Notes under the pieces: model-generated
The model's database searches: none
The model's input: only the letters and a program-made list of their open reading frames with translations
Told to the model about the DNA's origin: nothing
Assembly: GCF_900220985.1 (NCBI RefSeq)
Contig: NZ_OCPC01000002.1
Coordinates: forward strand, 496,001-560,000
Length of the DNA: 64,000 nt
Direction: 5' to 3'
From: Parahoeflea halophila
GTDB lineage: Bacteria; Pseudomonadota; Alphaproteobacteria; Rhizobiales; Rhizobiaceae
Program-made: the position numbers and the translations under genes
Shown here: in pieces, positions 55,301 through 63,510 of the stretch
Layout of the letters: each line of letters opens with the position of its first letter
How positions within the stretch are numbered: position 1 is the stretch's first letter

Positions 55301-56685
55301 TCGGCCACGCGAACCGTCTGGCTGTCGTAGATCAATGCATCGGGATCTTCCGAGCTGCCGTCGTAAACCCGGAAATCGATGGTGTTGCCCTGACTCTGGG
55401 TCAGGTCCTTCATGAAGTTCTTCGCGATGAAGGGTGCGTAGATCCAGCCGTCGAACACGGCCCATTCGTCGGCCGAGGACCCGGGCTCGAAGCCTTCCTT
55501 GTACATCGGGTGCAAGAGCAGAAAGCCCGGAGTTTTCTCTGCGTCCTGTACGAGGATGATCCGCTTGGTGATTGCCGGTTTCCCGGTATCGCGCGACAGG
55601 TCGGCAGCCTGTTTGCGGTGTGCTTCAAACGCGATGTTGAGCCCGACAGCCTGCCGGTTGATGGCTTCGGGTTCAATGAAGTTGATGATGTAGTGGCCGT
55701 CCTCGACATCTTTCGGGTGAATCTCGAAATTCGGCGCCCCGTCCGCGCGCGTTGCGGCGAGAAATCTGTCGATTCCGGAAGGCACCAACGGGATAATCCA
55801 CCCCAGACCGTTGATGCCCGGAAAGTTCTTCTGGATGTCGAGCATGTCGACATACCGCCGCCACTCATCACGGCTGACCAGTTCCGACCCCTGGACATAG
55901 GCCACCCCGCCAAGCAGCGCATTCTCGTAGGAACTTATGCGGCTCAGCAGCGCCTTCTTGCTTTCCAGGGCAAGCGATTCAAACAGGATCTCCCCGTTGT
56001 CGGTGTTGGCTTCCGAAGAAATCTTCCAGGCATAGAAGGTCAGGCCGAACGGGATGACGAGGATCAGCAGGGCCGTTACCGGCAGTCTGCCAAGCGTGGT
56101 TCCGCGCCAGATAAGCCTGTGCTCGTTGAGCGGCGAGAGCAGGATCAGTGGCAGGAAGATGAGGATGCCGAACACGTCGCCGGCCCACCAGGTAAACCAG
56201 TTCTCCGCCAGCTCTTCAGTCGGCAGGATTCCGGAGGCGTAGAGCGACCCGACGCCGATGCTTGCGGCAACGATGCAGGCCAGCGGTCCGGCAATGACGA
56301 ACAGCAGCAGGATCTGCCGGAAACGGTCCAGCGTCAGCGGCAAACCCACCGCACGTCTGACCAGCCCGTAGCCGAGCAAACCCTGCAGGCTCGATCCGCA
56401 GGCAATGGCAAGGGCTGTCAACAATTTGGTGCTGTCCAGCCCGGCTTCGGGGGTGTAGGCGCCGGAAATATAGCTGTTGAGCAGAAACGACCCGAGCAGG
56501 ATCCCGGGCCAGAGCCGCCAGCCGTAAATGAACAGCGCGCCGAGCGCGATGCCCGAGGCCGGCCAGATGATGGTGGCGTAGCCGGGAGGCACGGCGAGAA
56601 AAAGACCAAGCCGGCCAGAGATGAAGTACAGCGCAGCGACCAGAAGTATTCGCGCCAGACCAGGTCCAATGCCGTTTCGTGTCAT
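52318..56685 (-). CDS. Giant hybrid histidine kinase: MASE1, CHASE, second sensor, two PAS, HisKA, HATPase, receiver
   Basis: 1455 residues from ATG 56685; a GTG at 56733 would add 16. Rough order: MASE1 membrane sensor (1-240), CHASE domain outside the membrane (about 265-480), membrane helices (about 500-575), a second extracytoplasmic sensor-like region (about 580-780), another helix, PAS1 (about 830-950), PAS2 (about 955-1085), HisKA with phospho-His1099 in STVSHELRTPL, HATPase (G1 and G2 boxes near GNGISEEF and GSGLGLYISKQI), and a C-terminal receiver with Asp1390 in LVVLDIELPDGSG. It senses unknown external and internal signals and could pass phosphate to Hpt. Confidence 0.92.
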   Translation of the reverse strand: MTRNGIGPGLARILLVAALYFISGRLGLFLAVPPGYATIIWPASGIALGALFIYGWRLWPGILLGSFLLNSYISGAYTPEAGLDSTKLLTALAIACGSSLQGLLGYGLVRRAVGLPLTLDRFRQILLLFVIAGPLACIVAASIGVGSLYASGILPTEELAENWFTWWAGDVFGILIFLPLILLSPLNEHRLIWRGTTLGRLPVTALLILVIPFGLTFYAWKISSEANTDNGEILFESLALESKKALLSRISSYENALLGGVAYVQGSELVSRDEWRRYVDMLDIQKNFPGINGLGWIIPLVPSGIDRFLAATRADGAPNFEIHPKDVEDGHYIINFIEPEAINRQAVGLNIAFEAHRKQAADLSRDTGKPAITKRIILVQDAEKTPGFLLLHPMYKEGFEPGSSADEWAVFDGWIYAPFIAKNFMKDLTQSQGNTIDFRVYDGSSEDPDALIYDSQTVRVADYVPAFSKREQIDVMQQKWLIVWESTPGFEQNSRNNNPVLILAFGLLISFLLASFLFVANIRRSNSTEDTPGPKALVLPGVVLVVLAIGSVALYRALTATELDYLKALTGNEASRISSIVAAEAKGKITALERMASRLESSRNLSDLAWRTDAANFIEDLGGLRAISQVTSDNLILQSEQAGKNERLVWVISILDGTQKDVLSAAIAADVPKLSAPLEVIPGDHALTAYFPLSMQGAPNGFLAGVFSVQEFFGAEIPTELLQHYRFEITYNGQIYATFGNRSQPPEADWLLQSNVRILDKSWSINTIPTAQFVTSQRSQLPNVALLAGLLISVLAAVTAHMTGLSRLKTARLEASNDRIREEATRNSAIMNTVLDGVLTTNSQGLVETINPAGLRLFGYAKGDVVGKNVKMLMPAPYHEELDAFLRNYQRTDERKFAGTQRQVSAIRRDGTEFPIDLTVNEMRLDGERMFVGTIRDTSEAVAAAKDLHESNTLKSAILASTEYLIVATELDGTVMMFNEAAESALGYTAEEVVGKQTPSLWHDPAEVARRAQELTEELGETVEPGFGVFTRKVDLVGTDENEWTFIRKDGTRFPVLLAVTPLRDAEQRATGYLGVILDITKRKEMDRLKADFVSTVSHELRTPLTSIRGALGLMAGPMAKDLPEKAGRLIDIAHKNSERLTVLINDILDIDKIESGQMRFDMNEEDIGELLTQAVEVNQPYAEKLGVAFKVTKIDPGLTADVDAERLAQVLANLLSNAAKFTNRGDEVEISAQAQPGRVRISVKDHGNGISEEFRPMIFGKFSQGDSSSTRVKGGSGLGLYISKQIVERMGGRIGFETETGKGTTFWIELPLLVKGHVIGGLDADDTQRALLHYKSKNAPTLLHIEDDHDLTRILSMSLNGKIEVVPATSLKQAEQLLRNQHFDLVVLDIELPDGSGLEFLTDLIRQIVPPVPVIILSASEVSGEIESSVASALVKSRASEKEIVETIESLLLS

Positions 56686-57120
56686 GATCCGGTTCGCTTT
56701 CTGTATCGGGTCTGCCGCAGCATAAACGGGCACAGGGGCTCCAGCCTGGCGTTGTGTGACTGATGAAATCCTAAATTAGAAACAGCAGGAACTGACGGAC
56801 ACCATGCAATCCAGTGCTTGCGCCAACCTTTCTGGATAAAGGTTTTAGGCCAGTTTACAGGCACGATCCCGCCTGTGTCCGGCTCTATACTGACACCAGT
56901 GCGAAGCTGATCCAAGCCGTCCGTGCCGTCGCTGAGCTCACCGGCATGCGCACGCTGCGGCTGAAGGACCCGATCCCGGTCAGATGCTGCCCGGCATGCA
57001 TGAGCAGCGCGCGATGCCGCAGATTGATGGGCCAGATCCCGAGGCGCCATCGGCAGGAGGCAGGGCGAAGAGATCCGGGTGGTCGCCCAAGAGCATTGTG
57101 CGGACCGCCGATTCCGTATC
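56686..57120. other. Gap between hybrid kinase and serine hydrolase genes
   Basis: About 435 bases. No credible gene on either strand; the open frames here are shadows without family features. It must contain the kinase promoter (minus strand). No intrinsic terminator for the hydrolase operon was found. Confidence 0.4.
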
Positions 57121-58365
57121 TCACACGTCGTTCAGCGCCGTCCGGATGGCGTCGATGGCACGGAACGTGTCGCGGGTCAGCGACGGGATCACGTAGTCCG
57201 GCCAGGTCGAGAGCTTGACCGCCAGGAACCCGCTCTTCGGGTCGGCATAGATCAGCTGGCCGAACACGCCGCGGGCGCAGATGTCGCCTCTCTTTGCATC
57301 GCGGATCCACCAGAACCGGCGATAGGCCCCCCCCGGGACGACTGCGGTATAGGGTGGGCCGAACACTTCCGGATTGCCGTCGCGCAAGCCCTCGATCCAG
57401 GCCTCGGGCACCACCTGCCGGCCTTGGGCCATGCCGCCATTGAGCGCCAGCAGGCCGAGGCGGGCATAGTCCCGCAATGTCGCATTGAAGCCGCCATCCG
57501 CGAGCGCGGTTCCTGCCTCGTCGACGGTGAAATAGGCATCCCGGTCCGCGCCGATCGGTTGCCAAAGCAACTGGCTGACCAGCTCGGCAAGGGACTTGCC
57601 TGCGGCCCGTTCCAGCGCCCAGGCAACCACGTCGGTTTCGATCGAACGGTACTCGAACGCGCCGCCATGCGGCCGCGTCTTCGGCAGGCTGAGAATGACT
57701 TCGCGGATCGTCGGCCGAGGCGCATTGCCGGTTTTCGGCCGCCAGCCCGAAGCAATGTCGATCCGGGTCATGTCGCTGCCGGGCAGGTTGTAGTCCTCGC
57801 TGAACCTGACGCCAGAGCGCATGTCGAGCACCTGGTCGAGTGTGGCGTCGCCATAGCCGCACTGCCCGAGTTCCGGCACGATGCCTGCCAGCGGCGCATG
57901 CATGTCGACCACGCCGTCCGATGCGAGGATGCCGGCCAGCAGGCCGACCACGGATTTTGCCACCGACTGCGACAGGTGCAGTGTCTCGGGCGCCATGCCG
58001 TTGAGGTAACGCTCGAAGACGATGCGGTTGCCGTGCATCACGAGGAAGGCGTCGCCGTAACTCTCACTCAGGAACCGGTCGATCGTCACGGTGCTGCCGT
58101 TCTCGCGCTCGAAGGTGACACCGGAGAGGTCCTGCGGCGCCTCTTCCAGCCGGCTTGCCGGCCCGAAACCGCGAAACACGTCCACCGTCGGAATCAGGCT
58201 GCGCACGTTCTGGAAGGTCCAGCGATTGAACGGCGGAAGGTCCCAGTTCTCAAGCGTCGGCCGCTTCTCCGGCGGCGGCGGGAAACCTTGCATGATTCCC
58301 AGTTGCCGGGCGGTTTTTGGCACAGCCGCTTCAACCTTGCCGGTATTGGACCCGGTGTTGGACAT
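57121..58365 (-). CDS. Cytoplasmic SxxK serine hydrolase (NylB / class C beta-lactamase-like family)
   Basis: 414 residues from ATG 58365 (AGAGAAAGA upstream). The fold matches beta-lactamase/esterase-type hydrolases of the 6-aminohexanoate-oligomer hydrolase group. Ser134-x-x-Lys137 in LSQSVAKSVVGLLAG is the nucleophile and base; Tyr239 in FEYRSIETDVV, 105 residues later, fits the catalytic Tyr of NylB (103 residues after its Ser); and a late ARGVFGQLIY strand replaces the KTG box. No signal peptide is present, unlike true beta-lactamases. It is the last gene after a polyamine-type importer, so it probably hydrolyses an imported amide or ester. Confidence 0.85.
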   Translation of the reverse strand: MSNTGSNTGKVEAAVPKTARQLGIMQGFPPPPEKRPTLENWDLPPFNRWTFQNVRSLIPTVDVFRGFGPASRLEEAPQDLSGVTFERENGSTVTIDRFLSESYGDAFLVMHGNRIVFERYLNGMAPETLHLSQSVAKSVVGLLAGILASDGVVDMHAPLAGIVPELGQCGYGDATLDQVLDMRSGVRFSEDYNLPGSDMTRIDIASGWRPKTGNAPRPTIREVILSLPKTRPHGGAFEYRSIETDVVAWALERAAGKSLAELVSQLLWQPIGADRDAYFTVDEAGTALADGGFNATLRDYARLGLLALNGGMAQGRQVVPEAWIEGLRDGNPEVFGPPYTAVVPGGAYRRFWWIRDAKRGDICARGVFGQLIYADPKSGFLAVKLSTWPDYVIPSLTRDTFRAIDAIRTALNDV

Positions 58366-58389
58366 GGACAATCTTTCTCTTGTGGAATG

Positions 58390-58419
58390 CCGGCGCGCCC
58401 GCCTTTGCAAGCGCGCCGG
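58390..58419 (-). promoter_or_regulatory. Strong stem-loop between the binding protein and hydrolase genes
   Basis: A perfect nine-base stem CCGGCGCGC / GCGCGCCGG with a twelve-base loop, nine bases past the binding-protein stop. There is no T-run, so it probably stabilises the upstream message rather than ending it. Confidence 0.55.
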
Positions 58420-58428
58420 AGCTCGGAC

Positions 58429-59460
58429 CTACTGTTTCAGCTGGGTCCAGATCTTGTTGTACAGATCGACGACTTCCTGCGGGCAGGGCGTGACGAAATC
58501 CGGCGCCGGTGCACTGGCCGGCATCACGATCTCCGGAGCCGACAGCATTTCCGGATCCATGAACTCATCGCTGCCCAGGATACCATTGGCGTAGCGCGCG
58601 AAGTTCGAGGTCATTGCGGCGTTTTCCGGATCCATCATGAAGTTGATGAACAGCTTGGCATTTTCGAGATTGGGTGCACCCTTGAGCACGGCGACATTGT
58701 CCATCCAGCCGGTGAAGCCCTCTTTCGGATAGGCATATTTCAGCGTCGGGCGTTGTGCCCGCGCCCGCATTGCCGCTCCGTTCCAGCTCTGGCTCATGTC
58801 CACGTCGCCGGAGGTCAGCTTCTCGATGATGGCATAATCCATCGTCCGCCAGTCGGGCTTGGCCTTGGTCAGCAGGGCCAACACTTCGCGCAGCTCCTCC
58901 TGGTTGCCGTTGCAACGCCCGTAGCCGAGATAGCGCAGCCCGGCATTGATCACGTCGTTCATGTCGTTGAGCATGTTGATCCGGCCCTTGAGCACTTCCG
59001 GTGGATTGAACAGCAGCGCCAGCGTATCGATTTCGCCGTCATAGACGGCGGTGTCGACCGTGAAAGAGGTGGTGCCCCACTGGTAGGGGATCGAATAGTT
59101 GCGGCCCGGATCCCACCACACATCGACCCATTTCGGATCGACGTTCTTGAAGTTCTCCATGGTGTTCGGCTTGACTTCCTCGAGCAGCCCATCACCGATC
59201 ATCACCTTGATCATGTAATCGCCGGGCACAACGATGTCGTAGCCGGTGTCGCCTGCCTTGACCTTGGCCAGCATTGCCTCGTTGGAATCGTAGCCGTCCA
59301 GATTGACCTTGACGTCGTACTTTTCCTCGAACTTCTTGATCATTTCGGGTGAGGTGTAGTTGCCCCAGTTGTAGATGTTCAGTTCGCCCGCAGCCATGGC
59401 CGCTGACGATGCGAATGCCACGACGGATGCGGTGGCGAGAAGCCTCAATACGGTTTTCAT
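58429..59460 (-). CDS. Periplasmic polyamine-type binding protein (PotD/PotF family)
   Basis: 343 residues with a clean signal peptide (VLRLLATASVVAFASSAAMA). The mature start GELNIYNWGNYTSPEMIKKFEEKYDV is the classic opening of spermidine/putrescine binding proteins. DIVVPGDYMIKVMIGDGLLEEV follows as in PotF/PotD. Two Cys residues (about 180 and 330) may pair. The family also carries opines, gamma-aminobutyrate-like compounds and amide-containing amines, so the ligand need not be a free polyamine. It lies after the second permease gene by 35 bases. Confidence 0.88.
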   Translation of the reverse strand: MKTVLRLLATASVVAFASSAAMAAGELNIYNWGNYTSPEMIKKFEEKYDVKVNLDGYDSNEAMLAKVKAGDTGYDIVVPGDYMIKVMIGDGLLEEVKPNTMENFKNVDPKWVDVWWDPGRNYSIPYQWGTTSFTVDTAVYDGEIDTLALLFNPPEVLKGRINMLNDMNDVINAGLRYLGYGRCNGNQEELREVLALLTKAKPDWRTMDYAIIEKLTSGDVDMSQSWNGAAMRARAQRPTLKYAYPKEGFTGWMDNVAVLKGAPNLENAKLFINFMMDPENAAMTSNFARYANGILGSDEFMDPEMLSAPEIVMPASAPAPDFVTPCPQEVVDLYNKIWTQLKQ

Positions 59461-59495
59461 CCTGTTCCTCTCTTTCCTTCTTTCTTGTGTCCGTC

Positions 59496-60350
59496 CTACC
59501 GCTGCATCCGCCGCTGCACGAAGAACAGCAGCATGACCAGCAGTACCGAGACCGCGACCAGAATGGTCGAGACGGCATTGATCTCGGGCGTGATCCCGCG
59601 CCGGATGGCGCCGAGGATGTAGATCGGAAGCGTGGTCTCCCCCGGCCCCGCGATCAAAAGCGTGATGATCACGTCATCAAGCGAGACGACAAAGGCCAGC
59701 ATCGCTCCGGAGACGATGCCCGGGCCGAGCAGCGGCAATGTCACCAGGGTGAAGACCTTGAACGGTGGCGCGTAGAGATCCGCCGCCGCCTGCTCGAGCG
59801 TCAGCGTCATGGTTTCAAGCCGCGCCCGGATCGGCATGTAGGCGAACGGAATGCAGAAGGCTGCATGCGCCATCATCAGGTAGCCGATGCCGTTGAGACC
59901 GGTCAGTTTCTTGACCAGCGCAAACAGCGAGAGCGTCGCAATGGCGGTAACGATCTCCGGGATCATAAGCGGCTGGTTGATGATGCCGTAGACCAGCCCC
60001 TGCCCGGTGAATTTTCTCGTTCGCGTTGTCGCCAGTGCAGCCATGGTGGCGACAATCGTCGAAATCACGGTGGCAAACAGCGCCACCTTGACCGATACCC
60101 AGGCTGCATTGCGGATCCCGTCGTTCTCAAGCGCCTTGGCGTACCAGTCGAGCGAGAATCCCGTCCACAGCACCACCGAGCGGTTTTCGTTGAAGGAAAA
60201 CGCCACCAGCACCATGATCGGCAGATAGAGTGCCACGATGGTGATCCAGGCCATCGCGGTGAAGCCCGGCATCGCCTTGAGATCCCGTACCATCCTGCGG
60301 CGGCGCGGTGCGGAACGGGGGCTCGCAACTGCGGTTGCCGGATCAGCCAT
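59496..60350 (-). CDS. Polyamine-type ABC transporter permease (PotC/PotI-like)
   Basis: 284 residues from ATG 60350, which overlaps the previous gene's stop by eight bases; the longer frame is unlikely. About six membrane helices, the first being MAWITIVALYLPIMVLVAFSF. The EAA loop reads TLTLEQAAADLYAPPFKVFTLVTLPLLGPGI. It is the second of the two inner-membrane subunits in this importer. Confidence 0.92.
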   Translation of the reverse strand: MADPATAVASPRSAPRRRRMVRDLKAMPGFTAMAWITIVALYLPIMVLVAFSFNENRSVVLWTGFSLDWYAKALENDGIRNAAWVSVKVALFATVISTIVATMAALATTRTRKFTGQGLVYGIINQPLMIPEIVTAIATLSLFALVKKLTGLNGIGYLMMAHAAFCIPFAYMPIRARLETMTLTLEQAAADLYAPPFKVFTLVTLPLLGPGIVSGAMLAFVVSLDDVIITLLIAGPGETTLPIYILGAIRRGITPEINAVSTILVAVSVLLVMLLFFVQRRMQR

Positions 60351-61281
60351 TGCCCCGCGCCTCCCTGCCGGTTGCCAGCGCGTTGACCAGCAGCACAATC
60401 ACCACCAGCGCCATCAGGATCAGTGCCGCGGCCGAGCCGAAGGGCCAGTTTCGCGAGGCGCCGAACTGCATCGCAATCATGTTGCCGATCATCAGCTTTT
60501 TGCCGCCACCCAGCAGTTCGGGCGTGATGTAGGCGCCGAGCGCCGGGATGAAGACCAGGATGCCGCCGGCCACGAGTCCCGGCTTGGCCAGCGGTACGAT
60601 GACGTGAAACAGCACTTTCAGCCGGTTTGCGTAAAGGTCGTAGCCGGCTTCCACCAGACTGAAATCGATCTTCTCGAGACTGGCGTAGATCGGAAGAACC
60701 ATGAAGGGCAGGAACGAATAGATCAGTCCGATGAACACGGCCGTATCGGTGTAAAGGATGGCCAGCGGCGACGAGAGGATTCCGGATTTCATCAGCACCA
60801 GATTGATGATGCCTTCGTCGCGGATGATCAGCAGCATCGCATAGGTGCGGATCAGCAGGTTGGTCCAGAACGGCAGCGTGATCAGAAACAGCCAGAGATT
60901 GCGCTGTTCGCGCGGCTTGGTGGCGATGAAATAGGCCGTCGGAAAGCCGAGGATCAGCGCCCCGATGGTGGCCCCAAGCGCAAGCCCGATGGACCGGAGG
61001 AAGATCGAAAGGTAGGCGGAGTTGAACACCAGCGTGTCATCGAAGATATCGCGCTGGAACAGGAACTGCACATAGCTGTCGGTGCTGAATTCCCAGGTCA
61101 CACCGCCATAGGTGCCCGGTGTCAGGAAGGAATAGACCACGGTGATGCCGAGCGGCAGGATGCTGATTGCCAGGATGATCAGCAGGGCCGGGGCCAGCAG
61201 CCAGAACCGGGTCAGCCGCTCGCGGCGCCGGTTGTGCTCGAGTGCGGCAGCGAGCGCCACGGTGTCGTCCTGCTTGCTCAT
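60343..61281 (-). CDS. Polyamine-type ABC transporter permease (PotB/PotH-like)
   Basis: 312 residues with about six membrane helices beginning [27 protein letters not shown]. The EAA-loop is [29 protein letters not shown]. The large loop after helix 1 is typical of PotB/PotH. It overlaps the ATPase gene by four bases and the second permease gene by eight. Confidence 0.92.
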   Translation of the reverse strand: MSKQDDTVALAAALEHNRRRERLTRFWLLAPALLIILAISILPLGITVVYSFLTPGTYGGVTWEFSTDSYVQFLFQRDIFDDTLVFNSAYLSIFLRSIGLALGATIGALILGFPTAYFIATKPREQRNLWLFLITLPFWTNLLIRTYAMLLIIRDEGIINLVLMKSGILSSPLAILYTDTAVFIGLIYSFLPFMVLPIYASLEKIDFSLVEAGYDLYANRLKVLFHVIVPLAKPGLVAGGILVFIPALGAYITPELLGGGKKLMIGNMIAMQFGASRNWPFGSAAALILMALVVIVLLVNALATGREARGNG

Positions 61282-62387
61282 TCCAGCACCCGGATTAGTT
61301 CGGGCGGCAACACGGCGCCGATGGTGGCGCCGGGCCGGTACCTGCCCTCCTCGACGGCGCCGGGGTTGCGGATGACCATCTGCTCCCCGGTCGCAAGACG
61401 GATATGAAGATTGGTCGCCGCGCCGAAATAGACCACGTTTTCCACCGTGCCTGACACGGTCGGCGTCTCACCCGCTTGCGCCAGTCGCACATTCTCCGGC
61501 CGGATTGCGATGCTTGCTGCGCCCGGGCGGGCCGCCGTTGCCGTTCCCGGCTGCGCCAGGACAGCGGTGCCGTCCTTCAGCCGCACGCTGGCGATGCCGT
61601 TGTCGAGGCTTTCGATGGTTCCATCGAGAATGTTGATGTCGCCGATGAAGTCGGCAACGAAGCGATGTGTCGGCCGGTCATAGATATCACGCGGCGAGCC
61701 GATCTGCAGGATCCTGCCCGATTTCATCACCGCGATGCGGTCGGACATGGTCAGCGCTTCCTCCTGGTCATGGGTCACGAACACGAAGGTGATGCCGGTT
61801 TCCGCCTGCAGGCTCTTCAGCTCGAGCTGCATGTTTTTTCGCAGTTTGAGATCCAGCGCCGCCAGTGGCTCGTCAAGCAGCAAGACCTTTGGCGCCGGCG
61901 CCAGCGCCCTGGCCAGCGCCACGCGCTGTTGCTGGCCGCCCGAGAGCTGGTCGGTGCGCCGGCCGGCCATGGCCTCGAGTTGGACCAGCGCCAGCATGCG
62001 TTCGGTCGTCTGCCTGATCTCGGCCGCCGGCTTGCCGAGCATTCTGAGCCCGAATCCGATATTTTCCGCCACCGTCATGTGCGGAAACAGCGCGTAGCTC
62101 TGAAACACCGTGTTGATCGGGCGCCGGTGCGGTGGCAACGCCGATATATCGCGGCCCTCAAGCGCGATAACTCCATGCGTCGGCAGCTCGAAACCGGCAA
62201 TCAGGCGCAGCAACGTGGTCTTTCCGCAGCCGGAGGGACCGAGCAGGGTGAAGAATTCATTTTCGCGAATGTCGACTTCGACGGCGTCCAGCGCCGTGAC
62301 CGCATACTCGCCCTCTCCGAAGGTCTTTGTCAGTCCGCGCACCGACACTGCGGCTTTGCGCTGCGTGACAACTTCTGGTCCGGTCAT
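61278..62387 (-). CDS. Polyamine-type ABC transporter ATPase (PotA/PotG-like)
   Basis: 369 residues. ABC domain with Walker [16 protein letters not shown], signature [14 protein letters not shown], Walker [13 protein letters not shown] and the H-loop [10 protein letters not shown]-terminal TOBE domain (about 270-369) is a PotA-family feature and often a regulatory site. It energises the two permeases that follow. It starts 96 bases after the LuxR-type regulator stop, across an inverted-repeat element. Confidence 0.94.
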   Translation of the reverse strand: MTGPEVVTQRKAAVSVRGLTKTFGEGEYAVTALDAVEVDIRENEFFTLLGPSGCGKTTLLRLIAGFELPTHGVIALEGRDISALPPHRRPINTVFQSYALFPHMTVAENIGFGLRMLGKPAAEIRQTTERMLALVQLEAMAGRRTDQLSGGQQQRVALARALAPAPKVLLLDEPLAALDLKLRKNMQLELKSLQAETGITFVFVTHDQEEALTMSDRIAVMKSGRILQIGSPRDIYDRPTHRFVADFIGDINILDGTIESLDNGIASVRLKDGTAVLAQPGTATAARPGAASIAIRPENVRLAQAGETPTVSGTVENVVYFGAATNLHIRLATGEQMVIRNPGAVEEGRYRPGATIGAVLPPELIRVLE

Positions 62388-62452
62388 TCGATGATTTCGC
62401 CCCCGCCGGTTTCACTCAATGTCCAGTCTGCAACGCTAGGAGCCGGGAGCAA

Positions 62453-62477
62453 GGGGGTAAATACCCCGAAGGGGGTA
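62453..62477 (-). promoter_or_regulatory. Alternating GGGGTA/TACCCC inverted repeats between regulator and transporter
   Basis: Three elements occur in a row: GGGGTA (62454), TACCCC (62462), GGGGTA (62472). The central and right arms form a perfect palindrome TACCCC-GAAG-GGGGTA; the left and central arms form a second. The site is six bases beyond the regulator stop and about 65 bases before the ATPase start, a suitable place for an operator for the LuxR-type protein. Confidence 0.5.
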
Positions 62478-62483
62478 TGCCGC

Positions 62484-63296
62484 TCAGCTCAGAACGGAGC
62501 GCAGAAACTTCGACAGCAATTCCGATTGCGAGGAAATCGAAAGCTTGCGGTAGATGTTCTTGCGATGGATCTTGACTGTTCCCACCGCGATGCCGGCCAC
62601 GGTCGATATCGAGGCTGAGGAATGGCCCTTGAGGATCAGCGTCGCCACTTCGCGCTCCCGTGCCGTCAGGATGTCTTCGCCGAACGCATCCAGCGCCGCT
62701 GACAGCATCCGGTCCGGGGAGGTGGCCTCTGAGGCGACCGGTCCAGAATGTCCGCGCTCGAAATGCTTTCCGGTGAGGGCGCCGATGATGCCGATCTCGG
62801 CCTCGAACGCACGCACCGCCCGGGAGCTGAACCGGGGTTCGTCACCGATTCGCCCCAGCGAATAGAAGATCGCGCCGTTTCCCTGGGGTACCAGGATTGC
62901 CATCTCGTCCCTGAGCGCGATGTTCTTGTAGTAGCGCTGGTAATAGGTCGAGCGCAGGAACTGGTCCGGCGCGATGTCGCGCAGGCGCATGGCGCAATTG
63001 CAGCGCCCCGACAGGAAGACGTCATAGACCGGATCCAGCAGATAGGCCGTGTCGAGATACTGATCGACCACCTCGCGATGACGCTCGGCCCGGACATTGT
63101 CATAGATGTGGTCCGGAGGTCGCTTGGGGTGCAGATGGGTGATGAAAGCGCCGCTGAATGGCACGATCGAGCGCAGGTAATCCAGCATCGCCGGAAAGAA
63201 ATCGGCGGTGTTGATTGCGGATATGACACGCGAAAGGCCGGCACGGGCGTGGCCGGGTGGCGGGCTGTGATGCGGAATAAGGGCGTTCGTGTTCAC
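62484..63296 (-). CDS. LuxR-type transcriptional regulator
   Basis: 270 residues if started at GTG 63296, which follows GGGAAAG; the open frame extends to 63572 with no better start. The C-terminal LuxR helix-turn-helix is clear: LTAREREVATLILKGHSSAS, then TVAGIAVGTVKIHRKNIYRKL. The N-terminal 190 residues are a ligand-sensor-like domain with Tyr/Arg-rich segments, but without the invariant residues of acyl-homoserine-lactone receptors. It probably senses a substrate and controls the transporter-hydrolase operon directly downstream on the same strand. Confidence 0.85.
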   Translation of the reverse strand: MNTNALIPHHSPPPGHARAGLSRVISAINTADFFPAMLDYLRSIVPFSGAFITHLHPKRPPDHIYDNVRAERHREVVDQYLDTAYLLDPVYDVFLSGRCNCAMRLRDIAPDQFLRSTYYQRYYKNIALRDEMAILVPQGNGAIFYSLGRIGDEPRFSSRAVRAFEAEIGIIGALTGKHFERGHSGPVASEATSPDRMLSAALDAFGEDILTAREREVATLILKGHSSASISTVAGIAVGTVKIHRKNIYRKLSISSQSELLSKFLRSVLS

Positions 63297-63510
63297 ATGA
63301 GACTTTCCCAAGGCCGGCGACCTGGACAGATTCGGCAAGCTGACTGGCTGCTCCGGTTCATCTTGCCCAACGAGCCTACAACACGGCTTCGCAAACCGAA
63401 ATCCATTTGCCGGCTTTGCATGACCACCCGTCGGGAGCAAATCCGATCCATATTCTGAGCGGCGTTTGCCACCGAGACCGCCCAAGGTCCAGATCCGTGG
63501 ACGTTCTCCG

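Noticed and set aside
57079-59352. Plus-strand open frame of 757 codons opposite the hydrolase and binding protein
   Set aside because: It spans two well-supported minus-strand genes and their gap; composition is that of an antisense shadow.
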